A stretch of DNA of 64,000 nucleotides from Heloderma charlesbogerti (taxonomy: Eukaryota; Chordata; Lepidosauria; Squamata; Helodermatidae): contig JANEZZ010003055.1 of assembly GCA_026122225.1 (NCBI GenBank), positions 186,001-250,000 of the forward strand, given 5' to 3'. This document shows, piece after piece, positions 9,122 through 19,410 of the stretch (its first letter is position 1; each line of letters begins with the position of its first letter). The position numbers and the translations under genes were made by a program. The notes under the pieces are model-generated. The model saw only the letters and a list, made by a program, of their open reading frames with translations. It made no database searches and had not been told where the DNA came from.

Positions 9122-10828
9122 AGCTATACCTATTGCATCTGGCAGTTTCAGGTGTGAGAGTATATCATTTTGGTTTGTTTTTTATCAGAATTTACCAAAC
9201 TTCTCAAATTTCTTTCTTCATATATAGAATTGAAAGGAAGTGAAATTTTAAACATTTGTGGGAGAGAGCAAAATGGGCAGATTTGTCCGTCTCTATTACT
9301 GGGTAAACACGAACAGGATTGCATTGTTAATCATTTCATCATATTGGCTCTGCATCATCATAAGACAAACAGAGTGTTCTAAATTCTAATATAGTTTGAA
9401 ACCTACACTTCCTTTGTTTATTCTGATACCTCCTCTACGTTTTGCAGGAAGCTTTTGTTGTTCTCGTTGTTTTTCAAAGAAGGAGAGCAAAAACAAAACA
9501 ACACAAACCAAGCCCTCCTTCACTTCTTAAAATGTCACCTTCACAGTGATGCTGATCCCAGTGCTGAACAAATGTGCCTACCAGGGTGACCACTTGGCAG
9601 ATGGCAATTTCAACTGGGACAGAGTGAAATATCAACCAGGGCTCTTGCAAAAGGAAGGAAGGAAGGAAGGAAGGAAGGAAGGAAGGAAGGAAGGAAGGAA
9701 GGAAACCTATGGCTGATGGTTTTTTTGGAATGGAGTTGACACCTTTCAAAAAGTTGTTTAGAAAGCTGTTAGCATCCATAAGTGGAGAGGGAGAGGTTGA
9801 AAGCTGGCAGCTGTTGCTTGTGGATCCTTCTGCAACTTGAGAGCTTGTGTGCTATTCTGTGAGGTGATGGCACAGCAATCATGTAATATTTGGGTAAAAA
9901 ACATTTGGTTGAGTAAAACAGAGATCATAAGCATCAAGACTGGCCCATAAATGGGCCAGTTTGCAGACAACAAGTCTGAAGCAAGTAAGGTTTCATGTTG
10001 GCACACCCACCATCTTTCAAAGGTCAACATAATGGAGATTTAGCCAAGATTATTAAGCCAAGATTTTTAGTATTTCTCTTAGGACTGTTGTGGGGGAGGG
10101 GGGATACCTAATTAAATATTCATTTAAATTTAAATAAATCTGCCTATTAGTGGGACCTCAGTACTGGTGCTGTTTTAAAATATTGAATTGTAAATTACAA
10201 CTTAATAAGCAAATGCTACCACTCAGATTAGTGTTAGGTGCTGAGATGAACAGTGGGCCTCAGAGCAGAGGTTGGTGAGCTGAAGGCAGCTGGAAGCCAA
10301 AAGTTTGGCTGCATGGAAGGAATAATAGGTCTCTTTCCCCAGGAATGAGCTGCCCAGACTAAGGGAAGTCAACATATCTGCGAGTCTTATATCCATGGGT
10401 AGCACCTTATGACCATCCAGTGTCAACTGACTTCCCAAGCCAGAAGAAATATGGGCTGTATTATAGGGGAGCCGAACCTTGGAAAAGCCAAACAGTTGGA
10501 CTGTATTGGGAGGAGGAGGTTGGTGATGAAAGAAGGGATGAAACCACCTCTTGTATGGGGGGGCGGGAATTGTGGGGGTGAAACATACCAGATCTCTTGA
10601 AGGTTCTCTCAGGTTGAGTGTAGCCATATCAGATTTCCCATAACATCCATTCTGAGAGGCATTCTGGGAAAAGAAAATGGCAGCCACTGTTGGAGGACAT
10701 GAATATTTTGCAGGTGGCACCAATTCTTTCCCCCTGTAAAAACCTTGGACTTCCACCAAGGTCTGCATGTCCCTTGATCATCCTCTGTTTCTCTGGCCCA
10801 TTCTTCAAGCTATTTTGCAGCACTTTAT
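9122..10828. other. Non-coding interval with (GGAA)n
   Basis: No gene is seen. The (GGAA)n tract at 9651-9704 is the only striking feature. 10100-10140 is AT-rich (AATTAAATATTCATTTAAAT). Confidence 0.55.
9651..9704. repeat. (GGAA)n microsatellite
   Basis: About 13 uninterrupted GGAA units are present. Such tracts can act as ETS-factor binding arrays, but nothing here shows use. Confidence 0.95.
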
Positions 10829-11025
10829 GATGTAGGAACATAGGAAGCTGCCTTATACTGAGTCAGACCCATCTAGCCCAGTATTGTTGACACTGACTGG
10901 CAGCAGCTCTTGAGAGTTTCAGGCAGGATTCTTTCCTTGCCCTGCTTGGAGAAGCCGGGGATTGAACCCGGGACCTTCTGCATGCAAAGCAGGTGCTCTG
11001 TCACACTGAGCTATGGCCCCTGTCT
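10829..11025 (-). mobile_element. tRNA-derived SINE, antisense
   Basis: The tail GGAACATAGGAAGCTGCCTT, the body TGAGTCAGACCCATCTAGCC, a well-kept box B complement (GGGATTGAACCCGG) and the head TGCATGCAAAGCAGG...CACTGAGCTATGGCCCC run in antisense order. It looks close to full length. Confidence 0.85.
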
Positions 11026-11379
11026 TCACCATAAACCTTACTTGAGGAGTGGAGGGAGAGCTCAGGCTCTAACCAGCCCACAGTTTATCTGACAATATTC
11101 CATCCCCCTATGTTAGAATGCTTTCGGCAAAGCGAGAGCCAGCACCACCTCCAGTAAGGAACTAGATAATGCACAGCAGTGGTGTTGAGCCTCTTTCAGC
11201 CCAAGGTTCAATTAAATTTCAGATAGCTCTTGGGGATAACATTCGTATGATGAGTGTGGCTGAAGGCAAAATGGGTGGGGTAAAATGCAAAATACCAAAA
11301 ATATCGGCATATTTTAGTTTAAAGCTCTTCCTGCCAGGACCTAAGCCTTAAGAGAGGTGTTTCAAACTTTTTGAATGGT

Positions 11380-11426
<47 letters not shown>

Positions 11427-12104
11427 ACAGCTAGGAAATGTTGTGTGCCAAACCACCCTCTATGTCTGCAGTCAAACAAAGAAGTCGATCTCTCAGAAAA
11501 TAGCCTTTATTATGTGAATCAGTCAGATCAACAGCATTTCAGGTGACAGACTTCTTCAGCCTCTACCACCCTAGAGTTAAAATCTCTAACCAGATTTGCA
11601 CAATACTTTATAGACTACCCAAAGATCCTTTGGATGGACGTCCTATTGCTATGAAAGTTGCAACGAAACTGGTGCCAGCCCACAGTATGAAAACTGAGTG
11701 GCTTTTCTAGTCTTGCCCTCGGTGTCTTCCTCTGGGACCTCATTTGATAGGCTAAGTTTCTGGAATGCCTTACTTCCCGAAGTCGCTCTTCCTTCTTGAC
11801 CGGATGTCTGATTCTGGCATCCATCACTCTCAACTCCTCCCTCCCTGTAAGACCTTAGAGTCCCACATATGGATACATTTCTGTTTGGCTTTGAACTCAC
11901 TGATTAATTGGCATCTGGACAGATTCCTCTCTTTTTCTGCCTCTGTGCTCTATCTCCCGGAGCCTTAGGAACTCCTTCCAGCATTTTGCCCTCTTCCACA
12001 CCAGACTCTGGGTCAGTTCCCATGCTCTCCCTCAAGATGCTTCTGCAGAGTTGCTGGGCCCAATTCTTACAGGAAACCACCAATGATCAGCAGTCAGGGA
12101 AAGG
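11026..12104. other. Non-coding interval
   Basis: No gene is recognised. It contains a compound (GT)n(GA)n tract at 11378-11426. The remainder is unique-looking. Confidence 0.55.
11378..11426. repeat. Compound (GT)n(GA)n microsatellite
   Basis: About 13 GT units are followed by about 11 GA units. Confidence 0.95.
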
Positions 12105-12112
12105 GTTGGGGC

Positions 12113-12943
12113 TAGGGATGTACGAAACTCACTTACCTTTTTGCGGAATCTTTCGCAGTGGGGGGGGAGGCACTCCATCCCTCCCCCCGGAATCCTCGAT
12201 TGGGGGGTAGGCGATCCAGTCCTCCCCCCAGAATCCATGATGGCTGGCTTCGCTCCGCAGCCAGGCTGCGGAGCAGCTGGCCAGGGCCATCTGCAGCCAG
12301 ATTTCTGGCCGTAGATGGGCTGCTGTGGACGCAAATGGCGGCCGCTGTAGCGGCCGCCATTTGTGTCCAGCCAGGCAGCTGTGATAGGCTAAAAACCCCC
12401 AAAACCCAGCATATGCAAATGGCGGCGGCTACGGCGGCCGTCATTTGCATCCCCTATTTTTCGCCGATTTATCTGACGTAAATATTTACGTCAGATAAAA
12501 CGGCAAAAAAAAGGGGAACGCAAATAGTGTAGTGGCACTTTGGCACTATATCCTTCTAGCCTACGTAAATATTTATAAAGATAAATTGGCGAAAAATAGG
12601 TGACGCAAATGGCAGCCGCTGTAGCCGCCGCCATTTGCGTACACTGGGTTTTGGGGGGGGGTAGCTGTGATAGGCTACGTAAATTCTTATGTAGCCTATC
12701 ACGGCTGCAAGGACGGCAATGGTGGCGGCAGCAGCCCGGCCGTGGCCGGCCGGGAGACCAGCTGCCGGAGCCGCCGCTGGAGCTGCCACTGCCACCGCCG
12801 AATCTGCCGCATCCGCCCCAGGTAAGTGCTGTCCTGGGGGGATTCCGTGGGGGGGGGGGCAGGAGGCCATTCCACCATGGATTCCAGGGGGCCGGATTCT
12901 AAAGCCTCACTGGAATCCATGGCAGAATTCTCTGCCATCCCTA
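12113..12943 (-). mobile_element. H2: hAT-like palindromic transposon, complete, inverted
   Basis: The 831-bp element starts TAGGGATGTACGAAACTCAC and ends GAATTCTCTGCCATCCCTA, which is H1 read backwards. The 8-bp duplication GTTGGGGC is exact (12105-12112 and 12944-12951). A donor-like ACTTACCT faces left at 12131-12138 and AGGTAAGT faces right at 12820-12827, so both point out of the element. Hairpins survive at 12469-12498 and 12667-12702, and a damaged one at 12555-12590. ATGGCGGC-type palindromes occur near 12331-12363, 12416-12450 and 12606-12640. There is no coding capacity. Confidence 0.87.
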
Positions 12944-13295
12944 GTTGGGGCCAGAAGCGATCTGGGGAAACATGGAAGGCCAGATTTGGCCCGCATGCCT
13001 GAGCTTTGGTACCCGTGATGTATGGAGTATTTTAGTTGCTGTCAACCTGCATGGAGTTTTTTTTGTTTGCTTTAAGTGGAAGTAGGAAACATTCAAAGGT
13101 GGTGCCTTCCACCTACAGAAAGATGTGGTACATTTCATACTACCACCTGTCAAGCTGATCACTTCATTCTAGACCCAGCCTCAACCAGATTTATTTGCCA
13201 CCTGCTTAGCATCGTGCTGCTCAGGATGCTGACACCAGGGCCAGATCTACACCTTGTATCATATCACCCCAATCCCACCATGGTGATGCTATATC

Positions 13296-14075
13296 TAGGG
13301 ATGTCAGAGAATTCCACGATGATCTTCCGAAATCCATCGCAGAACAGCCTGCCACCCCCCCCACCCCCCGCGGATCCCCCCCGGGATGAGACTTACCTGG
13401 GGCGGATGTTCTGGATGGCAGCGGCTCTGGCGGTGGCTTCAGCAGTGGCGGCAGCGGCAGCTGGTCTTCCGAACGGCTGCCACCGCCACCATTTCCAGTC
13501 TTTTTTTCCCCCCCCCATAGACGTGATAGGCTACGTAAAGACTTACGTAGACTATCACGTCTGGGTTTTAAAAAAAAAAACCGCGTATGCAAATGCTTAC
13601 GCAAATAAGGAATGCCCATTTGCGTTCCTTATTTTTCGCCGTCTTAGTCTATGTCAATATTTACGTAGACTAAGACGAAGAAACGAAAGGGGAACACAAA
13701 TAGCGCCTACTACGCTATTTGTGTCCCCCTTTCTTTTATTTGTCTTAGTCTACGTAAATATTGACATAGACTAAGATGGCGAAAAATAAGGAATGCAAAT
13801 GGTGGCAGCCATAGCCTCCGCCTTTTGCATATGCGTTTTGTTTTGTTTTGTTTACCCAGAGCCCTCCGCAGCTGGAAATCCGGCTGCAGACGGCCCCGGC
13901 CTGGGCCTGGCCGGCTGCTCCGTGGAGCCGCTGTGGAGCACAGCCGGCCGTCGAGGATTCCAGGGGGGAAGACCGGATCACCTCCCCCCCGTCGAGGATT
14001 CCGGGGGGAGGGATGGAACGCCCCCCCCCCATGAACAGAATCCACGAAAAGGTAAGTCACTTTCGTACATCCTTA
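13296..14075 (+). mobile_element. H3: hAT-like palindromic transposon, complete
   Basis: It starts TAGGGATGTCAGAGAATTCC and ends TTTCGTACATCCTTA, one base away from the family end. The flanks share GCTATATC (13288-13295 and 14077-14084). The match extends to 10 bases (ATGCTATATC), so the exact junction is ambiguous by a base or two. Hairpins lie at 13521-13560, 13641-13676 and 13742-13776. The outward donor-like motifs are ACTTACCT at 13391-13398 and AGGTAAGT near 14050. Two GC-rich ~43-bp units precede the right end. It lies only about 350 bp from H2, in opposite orientation. Confidence 0.85.
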
Positions 14076-14084
14076 TGCTATATC

Positions 14085-14740
14085 ACTCCTCTGCATTTAT
14101 ACCTTGTAGTGCATACAATAACATCTGTTGCAGTATTCTGGATAATATGGAATAACAAGTGGGAAATAACACTAGGAAAGCAGTATACGGAATGCCTAAT
14201 GTGCCCCAACAGTTATCGGTGCATTTCAGTATCAATAAAAAGCACTGGTGTAGATCTAGCCCTGCTTTCAAGATCTCACTTGCCCTCTGCTTCCCATGAC
14301 TCTCCCTGTCTTTCTGCCTCTCTGGGACAGTCTTCCTTGGGTGATTATGTATGATTCACAGCACTTTGGCACTTGTTAGCTGGACAGATGGAAGGAAAGA
14401 CAGTGAGTGAGGAGAAACTGTTTTTTAATGACTTTCTGGAAGAGTTTGCCAGCAGTTTCTCTCTCTCTCTCTCTCTCTTTTCCTGGTCGTTCTTGCCTGC
14501 TTCCCTGGCTTGCTGCTGCTTCCTTTGTAATTGATTCGGAGCAGAGAACACCAGAGGAGATGCTGTGATTGGGTTGGGGAGCCCAGCTGCAGCTGCCACA
14601 GGGTTGCCTCTTCCCCCGTGACAGCTTGCGAAATAACAACCAGTGTGCGTCAGGAGCTGGCAGGTTCTCCTCTTCTCACCTCTCATCATACAGTATGATG
14701 AGTCTCCCTGCAGAACCCAACAGCCTCTGCCCTGTGTGTG

Positions 14741-14784
<44 letters not shown>

Positions 14785-15349
14785 TGCAGAGTTTCCATCT
14801 CTTTCTGTGTGACTCGCATTCTCCCCCTCAATATTATTTGCTGTCTTCCCTCTTGGACAGTCTACGAGATCAATGGGTTAAATTCTGGAGTCAGGAATTG
14901 CTTTTCAGTCCTTCCCCGCTACTTTTTCCAGCTGCAGAAATGTTGCAAGCATTAACTTTGGTTCCCCAAGGTGTTCCCCTTTGCTTGAGGTCTTTGTATT
15001 TAATGGGGGGGGGACAGAGGCAACACCCCATGACCTGTTTTTGAGGCTTCCACGGCTGCCAGTCCCAATGTTGAATTTGATGGCACCACCACTATGGTAG
15101 CAGCAAAAAGAAGAAGAAGCGATTTTGCAATTTTGCTTGGAAACAAGGTGTGCAGGGAATATGCAGAGTTGTGCTCCTGGAAGCATGATTCTTCTTGCAA
15201 ACTAAGTGAACATTTTTTTCACCTCTGCCACTGCTGCAGCAGCAAAACCAGTGTCAAATTCAGTGGTGGTAGCAGTGAGGGGCAGTGGTGTGGCCCCCAG
15301 TGGGTTCAGGGTGGGAATGCAGCCCCCCAAACCCCTGGACTTTGCCCAC
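14085..15349. other. Non-coding interval with TC and GT repeats
   Basis: No gene is seen. (TC)n lies at 14458-14480 and a long (GT)n at 14733-14782. Open frames that read across the GT tract encode Cys-Val repeats and are rejected. Confidence 0.6.
14733..14782. repeat. (GT)n microsatellite
   Basis: Roughly 20 GT units, with one early CAT interruption. Confidence 0.95.
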
Positions 15350-15495
15350 CCCTGAATTCAATTTACAGAGAATCAGTCTCGAGTACTGACTGGATGGCCA
15401 CCTCTCAGGAGGGATACTGCAGTAGTGGATTTCCTGCATCAGCAGGGGTGTTGAACTAGGCAACCTTTGTGGTCCCTTCCAAATCTATGGTTCTG
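15350..15495 (+). mobile_element. CR1 LINE 3' fragment, sense
   Basis: GACTGGATGGCCACCTCTCA, GATTTCCTGCATCAGCAGGG, TTGAACTAGGCAACCTTTGT and CCTTCCAAATCTATGGTTCT follow the order of the CR1 3' UTR. It is diverged and 5'-truncated. Confidence 0.75.
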
Positions 15496-15834
15496 TGCAT
15501 TTTTGGTTCAGCATTTGTGGGGTAGGGGTGGAGCAAAAGATTGCCCCAAATTGCTGCCCTAGGTCTCCTTTTGCTACCACCACAAATTTCCCAGTGTTGA
15601 AGCTCCTGTGGGTGGCATAGGCAATCATTGGAGATCCCCAGGGGTTCCTTGGGAATAATGCTATGGTATCATGTAAGGGGAATGTGGACTTTTCAGAAAT
15701 GAAAATGGCAGCTACCAGTTTCCTAGAAGAGGAAAAAAAATCCAGTTTGTTTTTGATACGAATTCACCAACATTTGCAAACTTTTTCTTATCTGAGATAG
15801 AAAGAACTTGAGAATAATAATAAAAAAGAGTATG

Positions 15835-17151
15835 TGTCAGGCTTCCCAATCCCCCCAGCACACATGTTCAGGTAATCTGAGAGCAGACACCCAAAGTGGT
15901 GAGATTTCTTTATTGCAGGAAATCCCAGGGCAAAAGCTTAATGGTTACACTCTTCAGAAATCATATAGCTGATGGTCAGTAGCTATAGGCTCTATGTAAT
16001 TCCAGAAAAGTCCAAAGCTAAACACTACCACTGTGACTGAGATCCTCATCAATGTGGTTTCCCTGTTTCCATCTCCATGGTTCTGAACACAAGGGAAGGG
16101 ACTCTGGATGCCTGGCATACCTAACCCAGGCAATCCTTACACAGGGTTTCAAACCCCAGACAAGGAATGGGAATGATTCTTGGAATTATCCCTCAGGCAA
16201 TCAGGGGATAAATTCTTGAAAGGCCAAAACAAAACCACAGCCACAGAGAGTTAGTCCAGCTTTGAATCTTTTGGTGATTACTACAGGCTACATGGATGAG
16301 GCCTAGCAAGACCAAGGGAAGGGTAAATGCACACTTGCAAGGAGTTGCATGCCAATGCTTTTGCACTGGTAACTTCACGCTGCATGAGCCTAGGCAGAGG
16401 AAAACCCAAAAGTCATAGATCAAACCCAGCCTGTCTGTACACTGAGTTGATGACAAACCAACACACACAATCCACAGCAAATGAGAGTTCAAGTCTATGA
16501 AAAGCCTCACAGTACTTTTCATGGCAAGTCTTTAGCAATCCAACGTTCCAACTAAGGGAGAGTCCCTGCGCAGAGTGCCTCCAAAAGCCCAGACAATGAT
16601 GAATCCAAACAGAGAAGGCTTCGGGCAATGAAACTGAGATGTTCCTAGCAAAGGCTCTCTTGAAATTTTTGTGAACCGCCAGAGAGCTTCAGCTATTGGG
16701 CAGTATAGAAATGAAAATAAATAAATAAATAAATAAATAGCCTTTGCATCAGCTTAAAAGGAGAAGATGTGACTATAAAACACCCTCCCTGGATCCCTTG
16801 ACAGACAAGGGTCTTCCGCCTTTCAGCAAGGCTCCTGTCTAAACAGGGCATCACTGCTCAGCCTTCCAGTAGAGATGCTTCAACCTGGGTGACCCATCTG
16901 CAAATCCCGACCAACTCTGTCAGGTTCTCACACGGACAGTTTCCAGCCTCCCTGCCTGCCAAGGCCAGACCAGCAGGCGGACAGGGAGTTGGGTGACTCC
17001 CCCTGGCTCTGCTCTGAGAACACTGACAGATATAACCTCACACAGATTCTGACATTCCAGAGGCTGAACAGGCCCAAGCCCTTCCAGGCTACTTCTAATC
17101 AAATCTTAGCTACAACCTAAAAGGCCCACTGCAGTGCTGAAGGCCCTGACA
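15835..17151 (-). mobile_element. Possible solo LTR (TGTCAGG...CCTGACA)
   Basis: The segment is bounded by TGTCAGG and its complement CCTGACA, the TG...CA ends of an LTR. Flanking pentamers are GTATG (15830-15834) and TTATG (17152-17156), one mismatch. A TTTATT at about 15909 would be a minus-strand AATAAA about 75 bp from the end, as expected for an LTR read on the minus strand. An L2-type tail (16655-16740) interrupts it. No gag, pol or env sequence flanks it. Classification is tentative and could be chance ends. Confidence 0.35.
16655..16740 (+). mobile_element. L2-type LINE 3' tail, sense
   Basis: TTTTGTGAACCGCCAGAGAG, CTTCAGCTATTGGGCAGTAT and then (AAAT)n to 16740 are the terminal motif and tail repeat of the L2-like family also seen at 3055-3098. 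Confidence 0.75.
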
Positions 17152-17156
17152 TTATG

Positions 17157-18119
17157 GGAGAAAGCAAAGCTGACATTCCTCCATCCCTACATCATATTCA
17201 CTCCATGTGCACCCCATAAGCTGAGACAACTGGCTTGGTGAACTGAAGGTGAAAAAAAAACTCCTTCAGATATAAGATATGGAGCCTGTAGTGGGGAAGG
17301 ATAAGAGATGGTTTAGTTAATAGTGTAGATCTGCCAGAGAGATCTCTAGGTTGCTCATCTGTCTAAATCTAATTAAATCTACTTCAGCAACCTAATCCAG
17401 TGGTGTTCATACTTCCGCTGTCGAGGGAAAACATGCACATCAAACTGTGTGCTCAGGAACTCCCAAGTGTCTGCCACAGAACTACTGAGCACTGCAGAGA
17501 ATCCAAGGGTGTTCCCAAGGCACAGCCTCAGTTCACATGGAGCACTGGACAAGCCTGTTGGGCCTCATTGTTGCCTTACTGCAATGGATAGCAGGATCTA
17601 GATCACCATAACCAGATCCTTATTTGAGAGGGCTGGATCAAGATGCCAGCAGTGACCCCCTCCTTGTGTGGGACAACACAGTCACTGCTGCTCATTCACT
17701 TGCCACCTTCTTCTGGAACCAATCCATACTACTAGTCAGGGGGGACAGGACAAGGTGAGTTCCGGCTCCTCCTCCTCCTCCTTGTACTTATTACTGCTCC
17801 CATACTTGGAGTGGGGAGATAAACAGGCAGCAACAGCAAAGCGGGGGGCGGGGGGAGTCACAGAGTCAAAGCTGTGGGCCTTGGCAGATGCCCACTGTTG
17901 CTGACCTCTGGTGCCAGCTCTTGAGGACAGTCGCCCGCACGTTGTAGGGGAAGATTGCTGGTGATGGGCACACTGTCTTTTAGGGAAACATGCCTGCCGT
18001 GACCAATCTTCTTATTCAAGGGCCCTCTGGTGCATTTTATTCCTGCATTTCAAGCTGTGGCATTACCATGCTACCCCTGCTTTGCCATTTACACCTCTCT
18101 CATTTTCCCTTTGTATTGA
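17157..18119. other. Non-coding interval
   Basis: No gene is recognised. A short CTCCTC run at 17767-17783 is the only simple repeat. Confidence 0.5.
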
Positions 18120-18348
18120 AGGCCTTCAGGTTTCTTCTCTGTTTGCTGATGGTGATTTGATTTAATCACTAGGATGAACTTATTGACATCTTTCATCCTT
18201 CTGTTGAAGGCTTTTGGGTGTCAATTGATATCCTTCAGGTGTCAATTGACTTATTGACATCCTTCATCTGTCTATTGAAGGCCTTCAGGTTTCTCCTCTG
18301 TTTGCTGACGGTGATTTGATTTCATCACTAGGATGAACTTATTGACAT
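18120..18348 (+). repeat. Imperfect tandem duplication (~160-bp unit)
   Basis: GGCCTTCAGGTTTCT...GATGAACTTATTGACAT at 18120-18190 recurs at 18280-18348. Between them the sub-motif TATTGACATC(C/T)TTCAT recurs at about 70-bp spacing. The copies differ at a few scattered bases. Confidence 0.85.
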
Positions 18349-18714
18349 TCCCTTCCCCAAAACTCTGCCTATACCTTTCTCCCATTGTACACTTTTCATC
18401 ATAGTATACTTTACACTTTATACTTGCTGCTCTGTATCTTCTTCATTTGACAGTACGTTAGTTGGGTCTCCTCTCTCCTGGGATGAACACCCAGACTAAG
18501 ACTGTGTGAGTGGCCTTGTTCCATCAGCTCACAGGAGTTGGGAGATACAGAGGCGGCAAAAAGCCAGAGAGTCTTGGTAGAGCTGAGGCAGCTTCCCTCT
18601 GCCTTCTGCTGGGTTTCCCCCTTTGGAGGAGGGGAACAATGCTGATAACTCAGCCTGAGGCCTTGGCCTGTCTTTCAGTCTCTCAAGATTAGAGGAAGTG
18701 AATAATGTGTATGT
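18349..18714. other. Non-coding interval
   Basis: No gene or recognisable element is seen. Confidence 0.5.
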
Positions 18715-19095
18715 ATGGTGTAAAATTCATTCCATCTGCATTTTATGGATTGTCAGGTGCCTTTTGTTCCATTGTCCACTCTTTGGTGGAATCTGTTTGT
18801 TTGTTTTTCCAATTTCCGAAATGTGTGCAAATTTGCACTTGTGAAAATGTGCAAATCTCCCCCAAAGTTCATAAATCCCCCTGCCCGTGCATTTTCATGC
18901 TTTAGCCTATGGGGGGAAAGCACATTTTTGGCTGGTATTTTTAAAAAAATATTACACATTTTTCTATGACTAAATTTGCATAAAATTCCAGGGGAGGGGA
19001 TCTGCAAATCTATGGGATCCATGTGACTCGGGGTCCACTGTGGAATGTTTGGGCTGGATACATAGAAATCTGAACTCATTAGATTTCATTACAAA
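18715..19095. mobile_element. Y-type MITE copy, decayed
   Basis: The interior strings TTATGGATTGTCAGGTGCCT, GCTTTAGCCTATGGGGGGAA and AAATTTGCATAAAATTCCAG match the MITE at 29261-29690 in inverse or direct order. It ends CTCCAACATCTTTA. The ends are too diverged to define a target duplication. Confidence 0.5.
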
Positions 19096-19334
19096 TTTCT
19101 CCAACATCTTTAATTGTGCAGGGAGATGTCTATCATTAAAACATTAAGGCATCTAGCACTAGTTACATACTGATTCTAAATCTGTTTGACTCAGAAGCCA
19201 GTTTGGTTGTGTTCTGTGTGACTTACTTCCAAGCATGCACAGTTTGGACTATCCCCCACCCCCATTTTTCCCAATTTTTGTTCATACCACTGGGATTCAA
19301 CCAATCCCATCTCCATGGGTTTTTGGGGGGGGGT
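19096..19334. other. Unique flank of BovB-A
   Basis: No gene is seen. The target duplication of BovB-A starts at 19335. Confidence 0.5.
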
Positions 19335-19410
19335 CAGAGAAGGCCCCCCTTTATGGATCACTGCCTTGTTGTGGCAAAGGGGCTTGCGTAACTCAGTGAA
19401 GCCATAAGCT

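Noticed and set aside
8840..9157. Arg/Gly/Pro-rich open frames in the H1 right arm, with similar frames in H2-H6
   Set aside because: They follow the ~43-bp GC-rich units in every frame and both strands, differ between copies and carry no domain. They are compositional by-products of the transposon.
13076..13774. 232-residue + strand frame covering part of H3
   Set aside because: It runs from unique DNA into the transposon hairpins with Ala and Pro runs and has no recognisable domain or splice structure.
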